Assembly: GCA_902548405.1 (NCBI GenBank)
Contig: CACCRN010000004.1
Coordinates: 43,886 to 107,885, forward strand
Direction of reading: 5' to 3'
DNA from: an uncultured Pelagibacteraceae bacterium
Lineage (GTDB): Bacteria > Pseudomonadota > Alphaproteobacteria > Pelagibacterales > Pelagibacteraceae
Length of the DNA: 64,000 nucleotides
Shown here: positions 44,027-52,284 of the stretch, piece after piece
How positions within the stretch are numbered: the first letter of the stretch is position 1
Layout of the letters: each line of letters opens with the position of its first letter
Notes under the pieces: generated by a model
Databases searched by the model: none
The model's input: only the letters and a program-made list of their open reading frames with translations
What the model was told of the DNA's origin: nothing
Translations under genes and position numbers: made by a program

Positions 44027-44956
44027 ATGAAACATTTTGTAAATTTAAAAGATATTCCTAGTAAAGATTTAAGAAAAATAATTACTGATGCAAAAAAAAG
44101 AAAAAATTCTAGAAAAAAACTTAATACTCTAGAGACAGACAAAGGTGCTCCATTAAAAGGTAAAATTTTGATCCAAATGTTTGAAAAACCAAGCTTAAGA
44201 ACAAGAATGAGCTTTTATTTAGCAATAAAACAGCTTGGAGGAGGTACTGTAACACTTAGATCCAATGAACTTCATTTAGGACAAGGTGGTGAAAGTATAT
44301 CAGATACAGCGAAGGTTTTATCAACTTATGGTGATGGATTTATGTTGAGAACAGATAGCGATAAAAAAATTGAAGATTTTAAAAAATACTTATCTATCCC
44401 AGTGATTAATGGTTTGAGCCCGTCCTCTCATCCAACACAAGTGCTTTCCGATGTTTTTACAGTTGAGGAGATTACGAAAAAACCTATCTCTAAATTAAAT
44501 ATTTGTTGGATTGGTGACTCAAATAATGTTTTAGACAGTTTAATCGCTGCTTCTGTTAAATTTTCATTCAAGCTAAGTATTGGTTGTCCAAAAAACTTCG
44601 AGCCAGGAAAAGAAGTGAGAAATTGGGTAAAAAAAAATAAGAGAAAGATTTATATTTATAATGATCCAAAAAAAGCTGCTAGTGGAGCTGATGTAATTTT
44701 TTCTGATAAAGTTATTTCTTTAAATGATAAAGTAAATAAGAAAAAAAAAATACAAGCATTTAAAAAATTTAAAATTGATAAAAAATTAATGAGTTTTGCA
44801 AATAAGGATTGTATTTTTTTACATTGTCTGCCTAGAGGGAATGAAGTTTCTGAAGATATTTTCTTAGGAAAAAAATCTCATGTGTGGGTACAGGCTCTTA
44901 ATAGAGTTCACGTTCAAAAAAGTATACTGTTGTATTGTTTTGGAAAATTAAGGTAG
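44027..44956 (+). CDS. argF: Ornithine carbamoyltransferase
   Basis: 309 residues. Carbamoyl-phosphate binding is FEKPSLRTR (the family usually has STRTR), with SSHPTQVL and HCLPRG for ornithine binding. It makes citrulline. It is paired with argD and its end overlaps the convergent cytochrome gene by 9 bp. Confidence 0.95.
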   Translation: MKHFVNLKDIPSKDLRKIITDAKKRKNSRKKLNTLETDKGAPLKGKILIQMFEKPSLRTRMSFYLAIKQLGGGTVTLRSNELHLGQGGESISDTAKVLSTYGDGFMLRTDSDKKIEDFKKYLSIPVINGLSPSSHPTQVLSDVFTVEEITKKPISKLNICWIGDSNNVLDSLIAASVKFSFKLSIGCPKNFEPGKEVRNWVKKNKRKIYIYNDPKKAASGADVIFSDKVISLNDKVNKKKKIQAFKKFKIDKKLMSFANKDCIFLHCLPRGNEVSEDIFLGKKSHVWVQALNRVHVQKSILLYCFGKLR

Positions 44957-45487
44957 TGGGACAGGGTTATCTGAATTTTCATTTAGATACTTAATTACAG
45001 AAGCTCTATCTGCTTCTTTTCTTAACCCTGCATAAGCCATTTTTGTACCTTTAATATATTTTGCAGGTTTTTTTAGAAATCCATTTAGCTCTTCAAATGT
45101 CCATTCTTTTTCATAACCAGCTAATGCTTTTGAATATTTATAATCTTCAACTGCTCCAACTTTTCTTCCAACAACATTATATAAAGCAGGACCTATAGCA
45201 TTTTTTCCACCCTTAATTATTGAGTGACATGCTGCACATTTTTTAAATATTTTTTCTCCACTTGCTATATCTCCCATAGCCATTAATGCAGCAATGTCGA
45301 TTTTTTCTTCTGCAGTAGTTGTTGTAGAAGATGATACAGTAGATACTTGTTCAACTTCCACCGTGTAACCTGGAGTTTCTGGTTTTTCTACATGAAAAAT
45401 TACATCAGATAATTTTCCTATACCAATAACAAGAAGTGCTACCATTAGAACTGCAGCTACAATTTTGTTAATTTCAAAAGAATCCAT
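44948..45487 (-). CDS. Membrane-anchored cytochrome c (CycM-like)
   Basis: 179 residues: an N-terminal membrane anchor (about 7-28), a Ser/Thr/Glu linker, and a class I cytochrome c domain with heme motif CAACH near 84-88. The axial Met region is GTKMAYAG. In alphaproteobacteria this type links the bc1 complex to the terminal oxidase. The gene is alone on its strand here, between argF and kdsB. Confidence 0.92.
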   Translation of the reverse strand: MDSFEINKIVAAVLMVALLVIGIGKLSDVIFHVEKPETPGYTVEVEQVSTVSSSTTTTAEEKIDIAALMAMGDIASGEKIFKKCAACHSIIKGGKNAIGPALYNVVGRKVGAVEDYKYSKALAGYEKEWTFEELNGFLKKPAKYIKGTKMAYAGLRKEADRASVIKYLNENSDNPVPLP

Positions 45488-45580
45488 TTTTATAAATTTA
45501 ATTTTGAACGTATAACATGATAAATTAAAATTTGACTAAAATTTAATGTACAAATTTGCCTCTATTTTAATTAGTGATTA

Positions 45581-46312
45581 ATGAAAACTCTTATAATTAT
45601 ACCCTCTAGATTATCCGCAACTAGGCTTCCAGGAAAACCATTATTAAAAATCAATGATATTTCAATTATTTCAAATGTATTTAATAAGGCAAAAGAAGCA
45701 AATATTGGAGAGGTAATTGTTGCTGCAGAGGATCAAGAGATTGTCAATGATGTTAAAAATAATGGAGGAAATGCTATTTTAACAAGTGATCAACATAAAA
45801 CTGGTACAGACCGAATATATGAAGCTTATCAAAAACTCAACTTAGATAATATTGATTTTATAATGAACCTACAGGGTGACGAGCCAGCAATAAATATAGA
45901 GGATATCGTAAACCTAAACCAAATGATGATAGATCACAAAGCAAAAATAGGAACCCTTGCTGCTAAAATTGAGAATAAATTAGATTTAGCAAATGAGAAT
46001 ATAGTTAAAGTTATTACTGAAAATAATTTAGAAGATGACCCGTTTTCTAAAGCAAAAATATTTTTAAGGAAATCTGAAGATGCCTCAAATACTTATCACC
46101 ATATTGGAATTTACTGTTATTCATCTGAAATTCTTAAAAACTTTGTTGAATTACCACAATCAAAAAATGAAATTGAAAATAAATTAGAACAACTTCGAGC
46201 TCTAGACAATAATATCAAAATCAATGTTGCTCTAGCAAGCAAAGCCCCTATAGGAGTTGATACAGTGGAAGATTATCTGGCCTTAAAAAAAATTATGGAA
46301 TATAAGTCCTGA
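45581..46312 (+). CDS. kdsB: 3-deoxy-manno-octulosonate cytidylyltransferase
   Basis: 243 residues: IPSRLSATRLPGKPL (nucleotide-binding), then NLQGDEPAI and the HHIGIYCY segment. It activates KDO with CTP for lipid A core synthesis. With kdsD and lptB/lptC it shows that an LPS with KDO is made. The stop overlaps the pheA start (TGATG). Confidence 0.95.
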   Translation: MKTLIIIPSRLSATRLPGKPLLKINDISIISNVFNKAKEANIGEVIVAAEDQEIVNDVKNNGGNAILTSDQHKTGTDRIYEAYQKLNLDNIDFIMNLQGDEPAINIEDIVNLNQMMIDHKAKIGTLAAKIENKLDLANENIVKVITENNLEDDPFSKAKIFLRKSEDASNTYHHIGIYCYSSEILKNFVELPQSKNEIENKLEQLRALDNNIKINVALASKAPIGVDTVEDYLALKKIMEYKS

Positions 46313-47148
46313 TGGGTAAAATATATTTTCAAGGAACATTTGGAGCTTATTCTCATTTAGCAGCATTATCAATCGACCCTGATGCTGAAATTTTACCTTG
46401 TAAAACTTTTGATGATTGTTTTAATAAAGCTTCGGAAGAACCTGATTGTAGAATAATAATTCCAGAGTCTAATAGAATTACAGGAAATATAGGAATTGAA
46501 TATTTAATCTTTAAGCATAGGTTAAATATTTACCGAGAGCACTTTCAGAAAATCGAACATAATTTATTAGGTCAGCAGGGAGCTAAACTGTCTGATATAA
46601 AAGAAGTTTATTCTCATGCACAGGGTTTGTCGCAATGTTCAAATTTCATAAAAGAAAATAATATTGCTGAACATATAAGAGCAGATACAGCTGGATCAGC
46701 CGAAATGATTTCTAAAACAAAAGACAAAAAACAAGCAGCAATAGCATCATCTCTAAGTGCTGAAATTTATAATCTTGATGTAATTAAAAAAAATATTGAA
46801 AACGAGAGTGGAAATTTAACACGATTTCTTGTTATGGGAAAAAATATATCTCAACCTGAGTTTGGAAATAAAAAATATATAACTTCATTTTTATTTAAAC
46901 TTAAAAGTAAGCCTGCAGCTCTTTATCAATCGCTTGGAGGATTTGCTATCAATGGAGTAAATCTTACTAAGCTTCAAAGTTACCCTGAAAAAAATTCTTT
47001 CGACTCTTATTTTTTCTTATGTGATTTAGATGGACATATTGAAGATCCAAAGGTTCAAAAATCTCTTGAGGAGCTAGGCTTACATTGTGAGGATTTTCAC
47101 GTCCTAGGTGTTTTTGAAGCCGATAGTTTGAGACAAAAAAAACAATAA
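46312..47148 (+). CDS. pheA: Prephenate dehydratase
   Basis: 278 residues: periplasmic-binding-like dehydratase domain (FQGTFGAYSH start, ESGNLTRFLVMG catalytic Thr-Arg-Phe) and a C-terminal ACT domain (GVNLTKLQSYPE). It lacks a chorismate mutase domain. The ACT ESRP motif is QSYP, near the alphaproteobacterial ESY form. The SRP RNA promoter begins right after the stop. Confidence 0.95.
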   Translation: MGKIYFQGTFGAYSHLAALSIDPDAEILPCKTFDDCFNKASEEPDCRIIIPESNRITGNIGIEYLIFKHRLNIYREHFQKIEHNLLGQQGAKLSDIKEVYSHAQGLSQCSNFIKENNIAEHIRADTAGSAEMISKTKDKKQAAIASSLSAEIYNLDVIKKNIENESGNLTRFLVMGKNISQPEFGNKKYITSFLFKLKSKPAALYQSLGGFAINGVNLTKLQSYPEKNSFDSYFFLCDLDGHIEDPKVQKSLEELGLHCEDFHVLGVFEADSLRQKKQ

Positions 47149-47155
47149 TCTTTTC

Positions 47156-47185
47156 TTGTAGATTAGAAATTTTAACTGCTATAAT
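47156..47185 (+). promoter_or_regulatory. Promoter for SRP RNA and dnaX
   Basis: TTGTAG (47156-47161) and a perfect TATAAT (47180-47185) are 18 bp apart and end 6 bp before the SRP RNA 5' end, so spacing fits a sigma70 start at about 47192. Confidence 0.7.
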
Positions 47186-47191
47186 AGATTT

Positions 47192-47275
47192 GGAGGCTAG
47201 AGGTGGATGCTGCTTGAACCCGACCAGATCTTAACGGAAGCAGTCGTAGAGACAGTTATTCAGGTTCTAGTCTCC
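47192..47275 (+). ncRNA. ffs: Small signal recognition particle RNA (4.5S type)
   Basis: An 84-nt hairpin-like RNA. Terminal arms GGAGGCTAGA and TCTAGTCTCC pair over 10 bp, and the conserved Ffh-binding part is GACCAGATC...ACGGAAGCAG. It is in the standard alphaproteobacterial place before dnaX and has a good promoter. No terminator separates it from dnaX, 11 bp on, so read-through expression is likely. Confidence 0.9.
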
Positions 47276-47286
47276 TTAAAAAATTT

Positions 47287-48933
47287 ATGAATAACAATTC
47301 AAAAGTACTAGCTCTTAAATATAGACCTCAAATATTTGATGATCTTATTGGTCAAGAAGTTGTTGCTGAAACAATTATAAATTCAATAAAAGCTGACAAA
47401 GTACCTAATGCATATTTGTTTACTGGAATTAGAGGAATTGGAAAAACTACCACTGCAAGGATTGTTGCAAAAACATTAAATTGTTCAAACGGAATAGAAA
47501 ATAAATGCAAAGTAAAATGTGATAATTGCGATGCGATAACTAACTCAAGTCACATAGATGTGCTTGAAATGGATGCAGCTAGCAAGACAGGGGTAGATGA
47601 TGTTAGAGATTTAATAGAGTTTTCTAGATACGGACCAACTTCCGCGAAATATAAAATTTTTATAATCGATGAAGTTCATATGTTAAGTAAACAAGCATTT
47701 AATGCTTTATTAAAAACATTGGAAGAGCCACCTTCATATTTAAAATTTATATTTGCTACAACAGAAATAAAAAAAATTCCTATAACAGTTGTTTCTAGGT
47801 GTCAGCGTTTTGATCTTTCAAGGATTAAATCTTCTGAACTGTTAGATTATATAAAAAAAATTAAAGATAAAGAAAACGGAAAAGTTACGGATGATGCTCT
47901 AAAATTAATTGTAAAAATATCTGAAGGCTCAGTAAGAGATGCATTATCTCTGTTAGATAGAGCATTATTGAGTTTAGATAATGATAAAGAACTAGATTTA
48001 AATTCTGCTCAGAAGATTTTTGGTTATTTTGACAAATCACAATTAATTGATTTATTTGAATTGATATTAAGAGGAGAAGAAGAAAAGGTAATAAAAATTT
48101 ACAGAAAAATATATAATCAAGGAGTTGAACCAAAAATATTTTTAAATGATTTTTTAGAGCTATTATATTACTTTAAAAATATAAATTCTCTAACTTTAGA
48201 AAGCACAAATTTTTCTCTTAATGATGAAGAATTTAATAAAATAAAAAATATTTCTAATCAAATCCAACCAGATGTATTAATTTTATTTTGGCAATTTTCT
48301 ATCAAGTCATTAGAAGAATTGGATATTGTTTCAAATCAACATTTATCAATTGAGATGTTTTTAATTAGATTAATGCACTTAAATTCTGTTAAAAAAGTTA
48401 AACAAATAGATACAAAACCTAAAGAAGAAAATTCAACTAGCAAAATTGAAATGAAACCAGAGACTAAAATTATTGATCAAATAAAAAATATCTCTCAAGA
48501 GGAAAAAAAGAATCCTGAAATACAAACTGAAGTTAAAGCAGAAGTCAAAACTCAAATTAATTCTTTTGATGAATTAATTGCTATTTGCACAAGTAAAAAA
48601 GAATTAAAACTTAAATTTGAATTAGAGAAAAATGTTAATTTGGTTAAATTTGAAAAAAATAGGATTGAGATTTCATTTAATGACAGCCTTGATAAAGATT
48701 TTGTAAAAGATCTTTCCACAAAGCTTTTTGAGTGGACAAAAGAAAGATGGATTATCACACTTAGTAAATCAAAAGGAGATCTCTCAATTAGAGAAAAGAG
48801 AGAAAATGAAAAAAAAATATTAATTGAAAAAGCTAAAGAAACTGAAATTTATAAAAACTTTATGGCAAATTTTCCTGATGCAGAACTGGTAGATGTTAAA
48901 TCGATAACTAAGGAGGATAAAGATAATGACTGA
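47287..48933 (+). CDS. dnaX: DNA polymerase III subunits gamma/tau
   Basis: 548 residues: Walker A GIRGIGKTTTAR, zinc-binding Cys set around CKVKCDNCD, Walker B with IIDEVHML, sensor I FATTE, then domain III. A lysine/glutamate-rich linker (about 375-425) leads to the tau tail. The linker carries the E. coli-type slippery heptamer A AAA AAG with a minus-one stop two codons on, so a gamma-like 410-residue product is predicted. It overlaps ybaB by 8 bp. Confidence 0.96.
   Translation: MNNNSKVLALKYRPQIFDDLIGQEVVAETIINSIKADKVPNAYLFTGIRGIGKTTTARIVAKTLNCSNGIENKCKVKCDNCDAITNSSHIDVLEMDAASKTGVDDVRDLIEFSRYGPTSAKYKIFIIDEVHMLSKQAFNALLKTLEEPPSYLKFIFATTEIKKIPITVVSRCQRFDLSRIKSSELLDYIKKIKDKENGKVTDDALKLIVKISEGSVRDALSLLDRALLSLDNDKELDLNSAQKIFGYFDKSQLIDLFELILRGEEEKVIKIYRKIYNQGVEPKIFLNDFLELLYYFKNINSLTLESTNFSLNDEEFNKIKNISNQIQPDVLILFWQFSIKSLEELDIVSNQHLSIEMFLIRLMHLNSVKKVKQIDTKPKEENSTSKIEMKPETKIIDQIKNISQEEKKNPEIQTEVKAEVKTQINSFDELIAICTSKKELKLKFELEKNVNLVKFEKNRIEISFNDSLDKDFVKDLSTKLFEWTKERWIITLSKSKGDLSIREKRENEKKILIEKAKETEIYKNFMANFPDAELVDVKSITKEDKDND
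48504..48518 (+). other. Candidate minus-one frameshift site in dnaX
   Basis: In frame, codons read GAA AAA AAG, giving A AAA AAG at 48504-48510. Slipping back one base gives GAA TCC TGA, stopping at 48516-48518 after residue 410. A perfect 9-bp inverted repeat (48555-48563 with 48571-48579) lies farther downstream than usual for a stimulator. AAGAGG just upstream is weakly Shine-Dalgarno-like. Confidence 0.5.
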
Positions 48934-49243
48934 TTTTAATAAAATATTAGATAAAGCAAAAGAACTTGAAGCAAAAATGAAAGAGAGTCAGCAAAAAATT
49001 AAGGAGATTAGAGTAGAAGGTGTTTCTGGCTCAAATTCAGCAAAAATTGTCTTAGATGGAGAAGGTGAAATGCAATCAATTCAATTATCTGATGAAATAA
49101 TGAAAGAAGACAAGTCAATAATAGAAGATTTAATTGTAGCTGCTCATAACAATGCTAAATCGCAGCTAAAGTCGAAAACATCAGAAGAGATATCAAAAGC
49201 TACTGGTGGATTTGGTATACCTGGTTTTAAGTGGCCACTTTAA
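48926..49243 (+). CDS. ybaB: YbaB/EbfC family nucleoid-associated protein
   Basis: 105 residues: a helical N-terminus (AKELEAKMKESQQKI), the GVSGSNSAKIVLDGEGEM strand region and a Gly-rich tail GGFGIPGFKWPL. It forms DNA-binding dimers. A strong TAAGGAGG (48909-48916) lies inside dnaX, 9 nt before the ATG, one of the best ribosome sites in this window. recR follows after 3 bp. Confidence 0.95.
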   Translation: MTDFNKILDKAKELEAKMKESQQKIKEIRVEGVSGSNSAKIVLDGEGEMQSIQLSDEIMKEDKSIIEDLIVAAHNNAKSQLKSKTSEEISKATGGFGIPGFKWPL

Positions 49244-49246
49244 TTT

Positions 49247-49864
49247 ATGCAAAATTCCATAGAGATAGACGAACTTATTAAATTAATCTCAAAGTTACCA
49301 GGTCTTGGACCAAAATCAGCAAAAAGGATTGTATTAAAATTGATAAACAACCGTGATGAACTTGTTAAGCCTTTAGCAAAAACCCTTGCTGAGGTATACA
49401 AAAATATTTCTAGATGTAAAATTTGCGGTATTTTAAAATCTAACTCTGTCGAATGTACTTACGAATATTGTAAAATAATTGATAAAAAATATGATAAAAT
49501 TTGCGTTGTTGAAAATGTCTCTGATCAATGGAGTATAGAAAGTTCAAATATATTTAAAGGATATTTTCATATTTTAGGTGGCACAATTTCATCAGTTGGA
49601 CAAAAAAAGGAAGACTTGCTGATTAACTCTTTGGTAGAGAGAGTTAAAAAAGATAAAATAGAAGAAGTTATATTAGCTACAAGTGCAACTGTTGAAGGTC
49701 AAACTACTGCTTACTACATTCAAGATAGTCTAAAAAATTCTAATGTAAAAATTACAAAACTTGCACAAGGGTTACCTGTAGGTGGTGAAATTGAAAGTTT
49801 AGACGATGGGACTTTATTTTCTGCTTTTAAAAATCGGTCTAATTTAGTTTCTAATTCAGATTAG
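49247..49864 (+). CDS. recR: Recombination protein RecR
   Basis: 205 residues: helix-hairpin-helix KLPGLGPKSAKRI, a zinc finger and a TOPRIM domain (VVENVSDQWSIE, then HILGGTISSVGQ). The zinc finger is CKIC...C-x4-C instead of the standard CxxC for the second pair. RecR acts with RecF/RecO in gap repair. The 3' end overlaps the convergent glcB by 14 bp. Confidence 0.95.
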   Translation: MQNSIEIDELIKLISKLPGLGPKSAKRIVLKLINNRDELVKPLAKTLAEVYKNISRCKICGILKSNSVECTYEYCKIIDKKYDKICVVENVSDQWSIESSNIFKGYFHILGGTISSVGQKKEDLLINSLVERVKKDKIEEVILATSATVEGQTTAYYIQDSLKNSNVKITKLAQGLPVGGEIESLDDGTLFSAFKNRSNLVSNSD

Positions 49865-52013
49865 ACTTTTTACTGAGTCTATTTAAATGCAGTAAAGGTT
49901 CAGTATAACCAGATGGTTGTTCTTTTCCTTTAAACACCAAATCACAAGCAGTTTGAAATGCAATTGAATTTTCAAAGTTATCACTCATTCTTACGTAATT
50001 GGAGTCATTTTTATTTTGATCATCTACAATTTTAGCCATGTCTTTAAGAATTTCTACAACTTGAATTTTTGTTGTAATTCCATGATGTATCCAATTTGCA
50101 ATATGTTGAGATGAAATTCTAAGTGTGGCTCTATCTTCCATCAAACCTACGTTATTTATATCTGGTACTTTGGAGCATCCAACTCCTTGATCAATCCACC
50201 TCACAACATAACCTAATAGAGTTTGAGCTGAGTTAGAAATTTCTTTATTAATTTCATCTACAGACCAATTTGGTCTATCAGCAGTAGGTATTGTTAAAAG
50301 ATCATCAAGCTTTGCCTGTTCTCTATTTTTTATTTTTTGTTGTTCATCAAAAATATTTATTTCGTGATAATGTAGCGCATGCAAAGCTGCAGCAGTTGGA
50401 GATGGAACCCATGCACAATTTGCACCTGCTTTTAAATGTCCAGTTTTTTGCTCCATCATATCTTTCATTTTATCTGGCATTGCCCACATACCTTTTCCAA
50501 TTTGAGCTTTTCCAGAAAATCCACACTTTAAACCAATATCAACATTATTGTTTTCATAGGCTGTAATCCATTTTGAAGTTTTCATGTCACCTTTTTTAAT
50601 CATCGGACCAGCTTCCATAGAGGTGTGCATTTCATCACCAGTTCTGTCTAGAAAACCTGTGTTTATAAAGAAAACTCTATTTTTTAATGATCTAATGCAC
50701 TCTTTTAAATTAGCTGAAGTTCTTCTTTCTTCATCCATTATTCCAATCTTGCAGGTGTATTTTGGCAAACCTAAAACTTCCTCAACTTTTGAGAAAAGCA
50801 AATCAGTAAATGCAGTTTCATCTGGTCCATGCATTTTTGGTTTCACAATATAAATAGAACCAGTTCTTGAATTGGTTTTTTTTTTAATATCATGAAGGGC
50901 AGCAGCTGTAGTAATGAATGCATCCATTATTCCTTCTGGAACTTCACTACCATCTTTTAAAATTATTGATGGATTAGTCATTAAGTGACCAACATTTCTA
51001 ACTAGCAGTAAACTTCTTCCATGAAGCTTTAAACCTTTTCCATCTTTTGAAATATAGCTTCTATTAGGATTAAGTTTTCTTTCAAATAATTTTCCTTCTT
51101 TTTCAAATTTTGATTTTAGATCACCTTTCATTAGACCTAGCCAATTTCTGTAACAAACAATTTTATCTTCTGCATCTACAGCAGCTACACTATCTTCGTT
51201 ATCGCATATAGTTGACACCGCAGATTCTAAAATTATGTCACTAATACCAGCATGATCTTGTTGAGCCGCAAAAGCTCTTGAATCTTTTAAAATTTCTATA
51301 TGTAAATTGTTATTTTTTAAAATTATAGCAGACGGGTTGTCAGCTTCACCCCTATGACCAATAAACTTATTCTCATCTACCAAATCATATATATCAGCAC
51401 CTTTTAAAGCTTTAAATTTTCCATACTTAACCGCAAAACTTGTAATTTTTTGCCAACTCAATCCTGCTAATGGAAAATATTTATCTAAAAAATCTCTTCC
51501 ATATTTTATTACCATCTCACCTCTTAACGGATCGTATCTTTCAGATACGCTATCTTCTGATTGTTCAATTACATCTGTTCCATACAGACTATCGTATAAG
51601 CTCATCCATCTAGCATTAGCTGCATTTAATGCGTATCTCGCATTCATGACTGGTACAACAAGTTGAGGCCCAGCAATACTTGTTATTTCCTCATCAACAT
51701 TTTGAGTTGATATTTCAAAATCGTCACCTTCTTCTCTCAAATAACCAATTTCTGTTAAAAATTTTTTATATTCTGACAAATTAAATTCATTTCCCTTATT
51801 TTTTATGTGCCAATTGTCTATCTGTTTCTGTAAGTCTTCTCTAAATTTAATTAAATCTTTATTTTTAGGTGCTAATTCATTGACTGTTTTCTCGAACCCT
51901 GACCAAAAATTATCAACAGATAGATCTGTTTCTTTTAATAGCTCGTCGCTAATAAATTGAGAAAGTTTTTCAGATACTTTTAAAGTTTTAATATTTATAT
52001 ATTTTTCTTGCAT
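49851..52013 (-). CDS. glcB: Malate synthase G
   Basis: 720 residues, the full-length G isoform. Landmarks: the VPVMNARYALNAANARW N-terminal region, KMHGPDETAF, GIMDEERRTSANL (catalytic Arg and metal site) and KAGANCAWVPSPTAA. It condenses glyoxylate with acetyl-CoA. A tandem glycine riboswitch in its leader ties it to glycine supply: in SAR11 glycine oxidation to glyoxylate can feed this step. Confidence 0.97.
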   Translation of the reverse strand: MQEKYINIKTLKVSEKLSQFISDELLKETDLSVDNFWSGFEKTVNELAPKNKDLIKFREDLQKQIDNWHIKNKGNEFNLSEYKKFLTEIGYLREEGDDFEISTQNVDEEITSIAGPQLVVPVMNARYALNAANARWMSLYDSLYGTDVIEQSEDSVSERYDPLRGEMVIKYGRDFLDKYFPLAGLSWQKITSFAVKYGKFKALKGADIYDLVDENKFIGHRGEADNPSAIILKNNNLHIEILKDSRAFAAQQDHAGISDIILESAVSTICDNEDSVAAVDAEDKIVCYRNWLGLMKGDLKSKFEKEGKLFERKLNPNRSYISKDGKGLKLHGRSLLLVRNVGHLMTNPSIILKDGSEVPEGIMDAFITTAAALHDIKKKTNSRTGSIYIVKPKMHGPDETAFTDLLFSKVEEVLGLPKYTCKIGIMDEERRTSANLKECIRSLKNRVFFINTGFLDRTGDEMHTSMEAGPMIKKGDMKTSKWITAYENNNVDIGLKCGFSGKAQIGKGMWAMPDKMKDMMEQKTGHLKAGANCAWVPSPTAAALHALHYHEINIFDEQQKIKNREQAKLDDLLTIPTADRPNWSVDEINKEISNSAQTLLGYVVRWIDQGVGCSKVPDINNVGLMEDRATLRISSQHIANWIHHGITTKIQVVEILKDMAKIVDDQNKNDSNYVRMSDNFENSIAFQTACDLVFKGKEQPSGYTEPLLHLNRLSKKSNLN

Positions 52014-52025
52014 ATCACCTAAATT

Positions 52026-52170
52026 ACCCCATCTGTATTTTTGCCTGAGAGTTTTGCTCCTTCGGCGGAATTAATTCTCTTTCCAGAGTGTTATGCAACT
52101 ATCGGTCCTTTTTACCTGAGAGTTTCCGGGGTGGTTGCTCCTTCGGTGCTAAATTTAATAGTCTCTCCCG
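52026..52170 (-). promoter_or_regulatory. Tandem glycine riboswitch upstream of glcB
   Basis: Two glycine aptamers read on the minus strand. Aptamer 1 (52170-52099) has GGGAGAG, CACCGAAGGAGCAA, ACTCTCAGG and GGACCGATAG. Aptamer 2 (about 52092-52026) has ACTCTGG, CGCCGAAGGAGCAA, ACTCTCAGG and CAGATGGGG. They are joined by a short linker, and the glcB start lies 12 nt beyond aptamer 2, so the switch probably controls translation or early elongation. A glycine switch on malate synthase is known in SAR11. Confidence 0.95.
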
Positions 52171-52177
52171 ACAATAA

Positions 52178-52207
52178 AATATGTATCCTCTTCTAGGAAA
52201 GAGTCAA
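52178..52207 (-). promoter_or_regulatory. Promoter of the riboswitch-glcB transcript
   Basis: On the minus strand TTGACT (52207-52202) and CATATT (52183-52178) are 18 bp apart. Initiation about 7 bp further on coincides with the first bases of aptamer 1, so the riboswitch would start almost at +1. Confidence 0.6.
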
Positions 52208-52284
52208 TTAATAACAATTACACTTTAAATTAAATATCATTTTATTGCCTTTTTTATGAATTAACCATCCGTTATAACCATATT

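Noticed and set aside
46960..47000. Loss of the ESRP allosteric motif in PheA
   Set aside because: Alphaproteobacterial PheA commonly has an ESY-type variant, so QSYP is not clearly unusual.
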